Shown in pieces: positions 1-5,495 of a stretch of DNA of 7,864 nt. The DNA comes from Clostridia bacterium (GTDB lineage Bacteria; Bacillota; Clostridia; Oscillospirales; QAMX01). The stretch is from contig JAFYLV010000167.1 of assembly GCA_017556885.1 (NCBI GenBank), forward strand, positions 1 through 7,864, written 5' to 3'. Positions within the stretch are counted from its first letter, which is position 1. Each line of letters starts with the position of its first letter. The position numbers and the translations under genes are program-made. The notes below the pieces were generated by a model that saw only the letters and a list, made by a program, of their open reading frames with translations, was not told the DNA's origin and did no database searches.

Positions 1-854
1 TCCGCCATGCGCTCCGCCTCTTCGGCAGGCGCCGCGGGCCGACGGCCGCATTTGATCTCCGCGGCGGCGGCGATGACCTCGGTGAGCGTATCCAGCAGCG
101 TGCCATACTGCTCCCGGGAAGTCTTATCCGGCAGGAACGCCGCAAGAGCCATGTCATACTCCGAGCGGTTTGCCATGCCGCGCGCAAGATCCAGCGCGGC
201 AGCCACCTCCTTGCGGCGGTCATCCGCCAGGCGGCGCAGGGCGGGACCTATGTATCCCTCCGCCGCGGCAAGCGCCGCAGCCCGGGCCGCAGGATCCGCA
301 GCAGGACGGAGCGCCGCAAGCGCCGTCTCCCCCTCCTCTGCCGAAAGGGGCTCCATGCGGAACACCCGGCAGCGGGACAGCACGGTGGGCAGCAGAGCAT
401 CCGCCTGCTCGGTGATGAGTATAAAACGCGCATGGGCCGGCGGCTCCTCCAAAACTTTGAGCAGCGCGTTCTGCGCGTGCTCCTTCATAGTTTCCGCCGA
501 CTCGATGATATATACCTTATTTTCCGCCTCGCCCGGCCGGATATATGCCTCGGCCCGCACATCGCGGATGAGCTCCACGGGAATGGCGGTTTTATCCTCC
601 GGCACGGAGATCCGACGGATATCCTGATGCTCACCTACGGCAGCCTTCCGACAGGCGGCACAGTTGCCGCAGGGCTTTTCGGGCGACATGCATACAGCGG
701 CCGCAGCGAGATTACGGGCGGCGGTATGCCGTCCCGATCCCTCCGGGCCGCAGAACACCACCGCCTGGCCGTCACCGCCGGAGCGGATATATTCGGCAAG
801 ACGCCGGTTACCGTACAGGGGGAAAATATCAGACCTTTTCGAAGTGCTCGACAT
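1..854 (-). CDS. holB: DNA polymerase III delta' subunit, HolB (C-terminus cut off by window edge)
   Basis: Clamp-loader subunit delta', part of the complex that loads the beta sliding clamp on DNA. I translated it by hand; 284 residues are visible, and the family runs to about 330, so only the end of the C-terminal collar domain is missing. Seen: an N-terminal DIFPLYGNRRL segment (residues 9-19); a degenerate P-loop GPEGSGRHT (36-44) with Arg where Lys would be; a zinc module C55-x6-C62-x2-C65-x2-C68; a Walker-B-like strand KVYIIESAETM (113-123); QNALLKVLEEPP (128-139); and the SRC motif (160-162) that carries the clamp-loader arginine finger. Delta' is generally not an active ATPase, so the altered P-loop fits the family. 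The ATG at 852-854 lies inside darA (26-nt overlap) with no obvious Shine-Dalgarno site, so translation is probably coupled to darA. No stop codon occurs before the window edge. Confidence 0.93.
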   Translation of the reverse strand, partial: MSSTSKRSDIFPLYGNRRLAEYIRSGGDGQAVVFCGPEGSGRHTAARNLAAAAVCMSPEKPCGNCAACRKAAVGEHQDIRRISVPEDKTAIPVELIRDVRAEAYIRPGEAENKVYIIESAETMKEHAQNALLKVLEEPPAHARFILITEQADALLPTVLSRCRVFRMEPLSAEEGETALAALRPAADPAARAAALAAAEGYIGPALRRLADDRRKEVAAALDLARGMANRSEYDMALAAFLPDKTSREQYGTLLDTLTEVIAAAAEIKCGRRPAAPAEEAERMA

Positions 855-1149
855 TCAGCACAAAGATGGCGGCGCCGCCGACCATGACCTCAATGGACAT
901 GTTGGCGTAAACACCGGTACCCATATCCGCAGCGGGCATGAGCTGCTTGCGGGAGTTGGAATGCTTGGTGATGATGCTGATCACGTGCTGCACCTTCTCA
1001 TCATCCACACCGATGAGGATGGTGGTGTTGCCGGTGCGCAGAAATCCGCCGGTGGTGGCGAGCTTGGTCACCTGATAGCCGGATTTGGTCAGCTGCTGAA
1101 CAACCACGGAAGCGTCGTCCCGGTTGATGATGGCCATTACCATTTTCAT
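829..1149 (-). CDS. darA: Cyclic-di-AMP receptor, PII-like (DarA/PstA, formerly DUF970/YaaQ)
   Basis: Small cytoplasmic PII-like protein of 106 residues that, in Bacillus and Staphylococcus, forms a trimer and binds c-di-AMP between subunits. Its downstream target is still poorly defined. The protein matches the family along its whole length: it opens MKMVMAIINRDD, carries the signature TKLATTGGFLRTGNTT (residues 28-43), which forms the nucleotide pocket, then IGVDDEKV (47-53), and ends GGAAIFVLNVEHF (91-103). B. subtilis DarA is 109 residues. I chose the ATG at 1147-1149 because family members start here and GGGAGA lies 7 nt upstream. An in-frame ATG at 1227 sits about 6 nt from the predicted transcription start and lacks a ribosome site. 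It overlaps holB by 26 nt. In B. subtilis the order is tmk-darA-yaaR-holB; here tmk and yaaR are absent and darA has its own promoter. Confidence 0.95.
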   Translation of the reverse strand: MKMVMAIINRDDASVVVQQLTKSGYQVTKLATTGGFLRTGNTTILIGVDDEKVQHVISIITKHSNSRKQLMPAADMGTGVYANMSIEVMVGGAAIFVLNVEHFEKV

Positions 1150-1166
1150 AGTGATTTCTCCCATCT

Positions 1167-1222
1167 GCCGCGCGTCCGCGGCCCTGCCGTTGCCTCTCCC
1201 GGACGCGGCAAATCGGAGAGGC
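1167..1222 (-). other. Structured 5' leader of darA: two stem-loops
   Basis: The predicted transcript starts near 1233, leaving a leader of about 84 nt before the darA ATG. It contains an 8-bp perfect stem (GCCTCTCC at 1215-1222 in transcript order, pairing with GGAGAGGC at 1192-1199) and a second 6-bp stem GCCGCG/CGCGGC with a 4-nt loop (1167-1182). The second stem ends about 5 nt before the Shine-Dalgarno GGGAGA. A segment in the first loop (GCCGCGTCC) could partly pair with the second hairpin, so alternative folds are possible. I recognise no known riboswitch class here. Whether the structure regulates anything is unknown. Confidence 0.4.
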
Positions 1223-1239
1223 GGCATGTTCTTGTTTAT

Positions 1240-1268
1240 AGTATATGATAAATGAGCGGATTTTTCAA
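1240..1268 (-). promoter_or_regulatory. Sigma-A-type promoter for darA-holB
   Basis: Read on the minus strand: -35 TTGAAA (1263-1268, 5 of 6 consensus), a 17-nt spacer, then -10 TATACT (1240-1245, 5 of 6). It lies in a locally AT-rich stretch in otherwise GC-rich DNA, just past the stop codon of alr. Transcription would start near 1233. No convincing terminator separates alr from this point, so read-through from the femX promoter may add to expression. Confidence 0.8.
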
Positions 1269-1296
1269 GTATTTTCTGTGAGAAGTGCCGACCGGC

Positions 1297-2397
1297 TCAC
1301 GCCTCTTCCCACCGACGGGGCAGCATTTTGCCGGCAACAAGCAGATCCACCGGCACGGTCACCCGGTCGCCCGGGGTGCAGGGAATGCCCGTAACGTCAA
1401 AGAGCAGGTGCTTCATACCCACATAGCCGATAACACGGCAGGATTTTCCGCCAAAGTTGATATACATATCCTTTTTTCGCAGCACATCCCGCAGGATGGA
1501 CAGCAGGCCGTGCAAACTGTCCTTCGGGCGGCGCAGATCCTTCGCCCGGTAAACAAAGGCCCCATCGGCATAGCCCATGGGCAATACCGCAACGGTCATC
1601 TCCCGCTTTGCGCGGAAAGATGCACCGTAACCGGCAGAATCGCCGGGATGCAGGGTATGCAGCGCCGCAACGGCACATTCTGCCCGGGCCACCCGCCGCA
1701 GTCCCGCGCGGCTTCCCGCAAGCAGACCGCCTGTCAGGGCAGAGCCCACGCGCACGGCATCAAACCGGGTATCCGGAAAGCGGAAAAGCGCCACGGAATC
1801 GGCAAAATGCACCTCGCCGATACCGACACCCGCCGCCCGCAGACTTTCCGCGGCCGCCGTAAGGCTTTCTGCCGCCCGGCGCGTATATTTCTCTTTTCCG
1901 AAAGCGCGGCTCGGATGACCGAAAACGCCCGCGATATGAAGCTCGGGATATTCCGCCAAAAGCGCCGGAAGCTCTCCCGCCTTCTCCGGAACAAAGCCGC
2001 CTCGCCCCATACCGAGATCAAATTCGATATGAATGCGCGCATTACAGCCCATTTCCCGCGCCGTCTCCGCCGCGGCCTTCAGCGCCTCCGGCGAGCCGAC
2101 GCTCACCTCCGCATCCCCGCGGAAGGCTTCGGCATACTCCTCCAAAAGCGCTGTGTTGCGGACCAGCAGAATGCGCCCCACGATCCCCGCCTCGCGCAGG
2201 GCGGTGACCTCCTCCGCCTCGGTAACGGCAAAGCGGTCCGCACCGGCACCGGCAAGGATCTTTGCCGAAGCCGTAAGCCCCATGCCGTAGGCATCGCCTT
2301 TGAGCATGCACCAGACGGCGGCATCCCCCGCCTTTTCGCGGACGATATTCCAGTTTTCCCGCAGCGCGGCGGCGCTCAGGACCAGCTCCGGTCTCAT
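1297..2397 (-). CDS. alr: Alanine racemase family protein (divergent PLP-dependent amino acid racemase)
   Basis: Fold-type III PLP racemase of 366 residues, expected to interconvert L- and D-alanine for peptidoglycan. Seen: PLP lysine K33 in MLKGDAYGMG (31-40); DLGMGRGGF (127-135) with R132 equivalent to Arg136 of the Geobacillus enzyme; HFADS (198-202); R216 in AVRVGSAL (214-221), which contacts the pyridine nitrogen; catalytic Y257 in SAGYGASF; and PMGYADG (273-279). Oddities: E125 replaces the usually carbamylated Lys129; the CMDQ motif reads GMKH (327-330); about 24 extra residues (roughly 284-308) precede it; and the gate Tyr of the C-terminal SYE motif appears to be Val350. Specificity for alanine is therefore not assured. 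The ATG at 2395-2397 gives an ATGA overlap with the femX-like stop, implying coupled translation. A longer start at 2436 would lie well inside the upstream gene and match nothing in the family. Confidence 0.85.
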   Translation of the reverse strand: MRPELVLSAAALRENWNIVREKAGDAAVWCMLKGDAYGMGLTASAKILAGAGADRFAVTEAEEVTALREAGIVGRILLVRNTALLEEYAEAFRGDAEVSVGSPEALKAAAETAREMGCNARIHIEFDLGMGRGGFVPEKAGELPALLAEYPELHIAGVFGHPSRAFGKEKYTRRAAESLTAAAESLRAAGVGIGEVHFADSVALFRFPDTRFDAVRVGSALTGGLLAGSRAGLRRVARAECAVAALHTLHPGDSAGYGASFRAKREMTVAVLPMGYADGAFVYRAKDLRRPKDSLHGLLSILRDVLRKKDMYINFGGKSCRVIGYVGMKHLLFDVTGIPCTPGDRVTVPVDLLVAGKMLPRRWEEA

Positions 2398-3446
2398 TTT
2401 GCCACACCCCGCAGGATGGCTCTCACCCGACGCCACAGGTGCTGGCCTTTTTCCAGGCCCCAGGCAAGGAAGGGACGGAAGGCGAGATGAAACTCGCCGG
2501 CAAATTCCGTAAAGTCGCCGTTAAAGCCTTTTTTGAAGCGATAGAGACCGTAGAGCGGGTTATCCTCCGACAGATCGCCGGAAACTCCGCGGAAATCGTA
2601 GATATCGGCGCCGCGCTCCACCGCCCAGCGGATCATCTCCCACTGGAGGGCATAGTTGGGCATGACGTTGCGATAGGTGTTGGAGGATGCACCGTAGAGA
2701 TACCAGACCTTGTTGCCATAGCCGATGGCGAGGGTACCTGCCACAGGCTTGTCCTCATAGAAGGCCATATAAAGCCGCGCGTGCTCTCCAAGCTCTCTGA
2801 GCATCCGGCGGAAATAATCGGCATTGCGGACGATGAAGCCGTCCCGCTCCCCCGTCTCGCGCATGATGGCGGCAAAGTTTTCCACCATCTCCTCGCCGCA
2901 CAGGCGCACCTCTACGCCCTTTCGGCCGGAAAGGCGGACATTATAGCGGGTCTTCTGCTCAAAGGAGGCAAAGATCTCCTCCTCCGTCCGTCCGTTCAGG
3001 TGCAGACGGAAAACATACCGGGGCTGGATGCCTTCAAAATTCTTGCCGGAGTCCCGCAGACGGAAGCCCGCCGCGTTGAGGGCGGCGATCTCCTCCTCCG
3101 AGGAGGAAAGCACGTCGGGGTCGATCTTCAGAAGATAGCCCCCGTGCCGCTTTGCCAGTGCCCGGGCACCTTCCGCGAGCTCTGCGAGCACCTCCCTGTC
3201 GGTGCGGTCACAAACGGGTCCGCGTCCGCCGTAAAGCAGGCTGAAGGGCAGCCCCGGCACCCGGCGGATGAGCACCGAAAGAGCACCGACAATGGTACCC
3301 TCCCCGTTGCGCACGGCGATACCCGCCCATTCCCAGGCAGTCTTGCAGCCTGCCCAGAGGTGCGACTGCATAAAATGCCCGTTTTTGTGGGCAGCGATGA
3401 AAGCCTCGTATTCCGCGAGGGTCTCTTTGGTTATAAATTCGTACAT
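2394..3446 (-). CDS. FemABX-family peptidyltransferase (lipid II interpeptide-bridge enzyme, FemX-like)
   Basis: Cytoplasmic or membrane-associated enzyme of 350 residues. The family transfers an amino acid from aminoacyl-tRNA to the stem-peptide Lys of lipid II or its precursor, beginning the interpeptide bridge. It has two GNAT-like halves. Recognisable parts: an N-terminal GHFMQSHLWAGCK (23-35); YGGRGPVCD (72-80); EQKTRYNVRLSGRKGVEV (163-180); RETGERDGF (196-204); a second-domain core ending IYDFRGVSGD (282-291); and the family signature NPLYGLYRFKKGF (296-308) followed by EFAGEF (314-319). Its length matches FemX, without the coiled-coil arm of FemA/FemB. Which amino acid it adds cannot be read from sequence. 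The ATG at 3444-3446 is chosen because the alternative GTG at 3491 lies upstream of the predicted transcription start. The ribosome site is weak (AAAGG about 10 nt upstream). Its last codons overlap the alr start. Confidence 0.88.
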   Translation of the reverse strand: MYEFITKETLAEYEAFIAAHKNGHFMQSHLWAGCKTAWEWAGIAVRNGEGTIVGALSVLIRRVPGLPFSLLYGGRGPVCDRTDREVLAELAEGARALAKRHGGYLLKIDPDVLSSSEEEIAALNAAGFRLRDSGKNFEGIQPRYVFRLHLNGRTEEEIFASFEQKTRYNVRLSGRKGVEVRLCGEEMVENFAAIMRETGERDGFIVRNADYFRRMLRELGEHARLYMAFYEDKPVAGTLAIGYGNKVWYLYGASSNTYRNVMPNYALQWEMIRWAVERGADIYDFRGVSGDLSEDNPLYGLYRFKKGFNGDFTEFAGEFHLAFRPFLAWGLEKGQHLWRRVRAILRGVAK

Positions 3447-3481
3447 GGCGTTCCGGCCTTTCCGATCATATTCTTCCTTAT

Positions 3482-3510
3482 ATTTTAACACACCTTTGCC
3501 CGTCGCGCAA
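3482..3510 (-). promoter_or_regulatory. Probable promoter for femX-like/alr
   Basis: Minus strand: -35 TTGCGC (3505-3510, 3 of 6), 17-nt spacer, -10 TAAAAT (3482-3487, 5 of 6). The predicted start near 3475 leaves a leader of about 30 nt. It lies back to back with the stronger MATE promoter; the two -35 boxes are about 30 nt apart, so one regulator bound between them could affect both operons. Confidence 0.6.
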
Positions 3511-3539
3511 TCCGGTTCTTTCGACCCTTTTTGCGTGCA

Positions 3540-3569
3540 TTGACTTTCTCTCCTTTACGGGTGTATAAT
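3540..3569 (+). promoter_or_regulatory. Strong sigma-A-type promoter for the MATE-murT-gatD-like operon
   Basis: TTGACT (3540-3545, 5 of 6) and TATAAT (3564-3569, 6 of 6) are separated by 18 nt. Transcription should start near 3576, giving a leader of about 37 nt to the ATG at 3613. This is the best promoter match in the window. It is the only clear promoter I see for the four plus-strand genes, which are closely packed after it. Confidence 0.85.
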
Positions 3570-3612
3570 AACTTTATATATTTTGAAACGTTTTTGCGGG
3601 AGGATGCGTGAA

Positions 3613-4974
3613 ATGATCAAAAGCAAGAGTGCCGATCTGCTGACCGGCAACCTTTGGGTCAAGATACTTCTCTTTTCCTTCCCGCTGATGCTTTCCAACA
3701 TCCTGCAGCTGCTCTACTCCGCCGCGGATACCGTGGTGGTCGGCCGTTTTGCGGGAAACGATGCCCTTGCCGCCGTAGGCTCCACGGGTTCACTGACCAA
3801 CCTCTTTATCAATCTCTTTATCGGTTTTTCCGTAGGTGCCAGCGTCATCGTTGCCCAGGGCATCGGTGCAAGGGACGAACGCGCCGTCCACGAGACGGTG
3901 CATACCAGCATGCTGCTGGCCGTCATCGGCGGTATTGTCATCGGTGGGCTCGGCATCCTTCTTTCCCGCCCCATTCTTGCCGCCATGGACAACAAGGTGC
4001 TTGATCTCGCCACTCTGTATCTGCGCATCATCTTTGCCGGTGCGCCCTGCAGCATGGTTTACAACTTCGGCGCCTCCATCCTGCGCGCCCGAGGCAACAC
4101 CCGGCTTCCCCTTTACATTCTCGCCGCCTCCGGACTTGTGAACGTCGGACTGAACCTTCTGTTTGTCATTGTTTTCCACATGAGCGTCGCGGGCGTCGCC
4201 CTTGCGACCATCATCTCTCAGGCGCTTTCCGCGACGCTGGTGGTCATCGTTCTTATGCGCAGCCATGATTTCACCCGCCTGCAGCCCCGCCGTCTGCACA
4301 TTTATCCCCGCCGGCTTCTCTCCATTGTGAAGGTCGGACTTCCCGCAGGCATCCAGTCCTCCCTTTTTGCCGTTTCCAACGTTCTCATCCAGTCCTCCGT
4401 CAACTCCTTCGGCGCAAATGTTATGGCCGGCAACACCGCCGCCGCGAATGTCAGCGACTTCATCTACATGGGTATGAACGCCCTGCACCACGCCGCCGTT
4501 ACCTTTGCCGGGCAGCACGCCGGCGCGGGCATGTACCGTCGGATCGGCCGCGTGGCATGGCAGTGTGTCGTGACCACCACGACGGTGGGCGTTGTTCTCG
4601 GCATCCTTCTTATGCTCTTCGGGCCGGAGCTTCTCTCCATCTACGACACCAATGCGGAGGCCACCGCCGCCGGTATGATCCGGATGCGTATCCTCTGCTC
4701 CACCTATTTCCTCTGCGGCATCATGGACGTGTTCATGGGCCTGCAGCGCGGTCTTGGCAGCTCTCTGCGGCCGATGATCGTCTCCCTGTGCGGTGCCTGC
4801 GGCCTGCGCATCGTCTGGATCTACACCATTTTCCGTCTCCAGCCCACCCTGGACTGCCTGTTCTGGTCCTATCCCTTCACGTGGACGGTCACAGGCTCGG
4901 TGCATCTGCTTTGCTTCCTGCTTCTCTGGCGCAAAAAGGTGCGCACCCTTGAGGGTGTCCGCGGGACCGTCTGA
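3613..4974 (+). CDS. MATE-family multidrug/metabolite efflux transporter
   Basis: Integral membrane protein of 453 residues, the usual size for 12-helix MATE transporters (MOP superfamily), which export cationic drugs or metabolites using Na+ or H+ gradients. Seen: FPLMLSNILQLLYSAADTVVVGRFAG (within 23-48) in helix 1; the Gly-rich IGFSVGASVIVAQGIGARD (70-88); an internal-repeat boundary near 150-165 with ASILRARGNTRLPLY (154-168); and in the second half VGLPAGIQSSLFAVSNVLIQ (241-260) and TFAGQHAGAGMYRR (297-310), a typical MATE motif. The short charged C-terminus is cytoplasmic. The ATG at 3613 follows GGGAGG (3598-3603) by 9 nt. An in-frame TTG at 3583 lacks a ribosome site, and the ATG at 3604 abuts the Shine-Dalgarno. 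The substrate is unknown. The next gene begins 15 nt after the stop. Confidence 0.9.
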   Translation: MIKSKSADLLTGNLWVKILLFSFPLMLSNILQLLYSAADTVVVGRFAGNDALAAVGSTGSLTNLFINLFIGFSVGASVIVAQGIGARDERAVHETVHTSMLLAVIGGIVIGGLGILLSRPILAAMDNKVLDLATLYLRIIFAGAPCSMVYNFGASILRARGNTRLPLYILAASGLVNVGLNLLFVIVFHMSVAGVALATIISQALSATLVVIVLMRSHDFTRLQPRRLHIYPRRLLSIVKVGLPAGIQSSLFAVSNVLIQSSVNSFGANVMAGNTAAANVSDFIYMGMNALHHAAVTFAGQHAGAGMYRRIGRVAWQCVVTTTTVGVVLGILLMLFGPELLSIYDTNAEATAAGMIRMRILCSTYFLCGIMDVFMGLQRGLGSSLRPMIVSLCGACGLRIVWIYTIFRLQPTLDCLFWSYPFTWTVTGSVHLLCFLLLWRKKVRTLEGVRGTV

Positions 4975-4989
4975 AGAAAGGACTCCGTC

Positions 4990-5472
4990 ATGTACAAAGA
5001 GACCCGTGAAAATCCTCGGCAGAAAAAGGCCGTTATGCTTGCGGCCGGTGCCGTCTGTCTGGTATGTTTCTCCGTGCTTTGGTTCTCCGTCGGTCTTCGT
5101 TTTGCCGCCCCGCTTCAGCTGCTCTGCCTTGCGGTCTGCGGCATCGCGGTGTACTACATTGTCCGTTATGCCCTGCGCTGCTATACCTATGCGCTGGAGG
5201 ACGGTGTACTGACCCTGCTTCTGCAGGACAGCTCCCGCCTGCCGGTGCTGGAGGAGATCCCCCTCCGTGCCGTGACCGAATTTTCCCTCCTGCCTACCGG
5301 CGGTGCGGAAAAAGCCTCCGGCGAGAAGCAGCTTGACTACCGTTTTTCCTTCTTTCGGGAAGATAAAACGTGGTTTCTCCGCTTTTACCGGGACGGACAG
5401 GCCTTTCTCGTGCTTTTCCAGCCCACCGATGTCCTTGCCGAAAAGATCGGCACGGCCCTTCGCAACCGCTGA
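4990..5472 (+). CDS. Small membrane protein of unknown function, two helices plus cytoplasmic beta-rich domain
   Basis: 160 residues, not assigned to a named family. A short basic N-terminus (ETRENPRQKKA, 4-14) precedes two predicted membrane helices at about 14-35 and 39-60, separated by a very short turn. The remaining 100 residues look soluble, with alternating hydrophobic strands (TYALEDGVLTLLL, 66-78; LDYRFSFFRE, 115-124; WFLRFYRDGQAFLVLF, 128-143) and a short final helix (DVLAEKIGTAL, 147-157). Two N-terminal helices followed by a strand-rich domain resembles bacterial PH-like (bPH/YdbT-type) membrane proteins, but that is only a resemblance. AAAGGA lies about 7 nt before the ATG. It sits 15 nt after the MATE stop and 23 nt before the murT-like start, so it is surely cotranscribed and may be an accessory subunit of either neighbour. 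Confidence 0.78.
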   Translation: MYKETRENPRQKKAVMLAAGAVCLVCFSVLWFSVGLRFAAPLQLLCLAVCGIAVYYIVRYALRCYTYALEDGVLTLLLQDSSRLPVLEEIPLRAVTEFSLLPTGGAEKASGEKQLDYRFSFFREDKTWFLRFYRDGQAFLVLFQPTDVLAEKIGTALRNR

Positions 5473-5495
5473 CAAACTTGGAAAGGAGGTGCACT

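Noticed and set aside
7..627. 206-codon plus-strand frame opposite holB
   Set aside because: Ala/Ser/Arg-rich antisense shadow; the minus strand encodes delta' with zinc module and SRC motif.
1150..1227. N-terminal extension of darA beginning at the ATG at 1227
   Set aside because: The added residues match nothing in the family, there is no ribosome site, and the ATG is about 6 nt from the predicted transcription start.
1150..1239. Known riboswitch (such as the ydaO-type c-di-AMP riboswitch) upstream of darA
   Set aside because: The leader is too short, and I see no recognisable conserved core of that class.
1285..2490. 401-codon plus-strand frame opposite alr
   Set aside because: Arg/His/Pro-rich shadow without domain signature; the minus strand carries a clear PLP racemase with catalytic motifs.
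2439..3488. 349-codon plus-strand frame opposite the femX-like gene
   Set aside because: Shadow of the FemABX gene; no ribosome site or family features.
3447..3491. Longer femX-like start at a GTG at 3489-3491
   Set aside because: It overlaps the predicted -10 region and lies upstream of the predicted transcript start.
3790..5475. 561-codon open frame on the minus strand opposite the MATE and small membrane protein genes
   Set aside because: Its product is Gly/His/Asp/Lys-rich with no recognisable domain and it lies exactly antisense to two well-supported genes. GC3-biased codons on the plus strand remove stops in this frame.
5370..5495. 42-residue N-terminal extension of the murT-like gene
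   Set aside because: It runs through the coding sequence of the preceding gene in another frame, and the ATG at 5496 has a near-perfect ribosome site.
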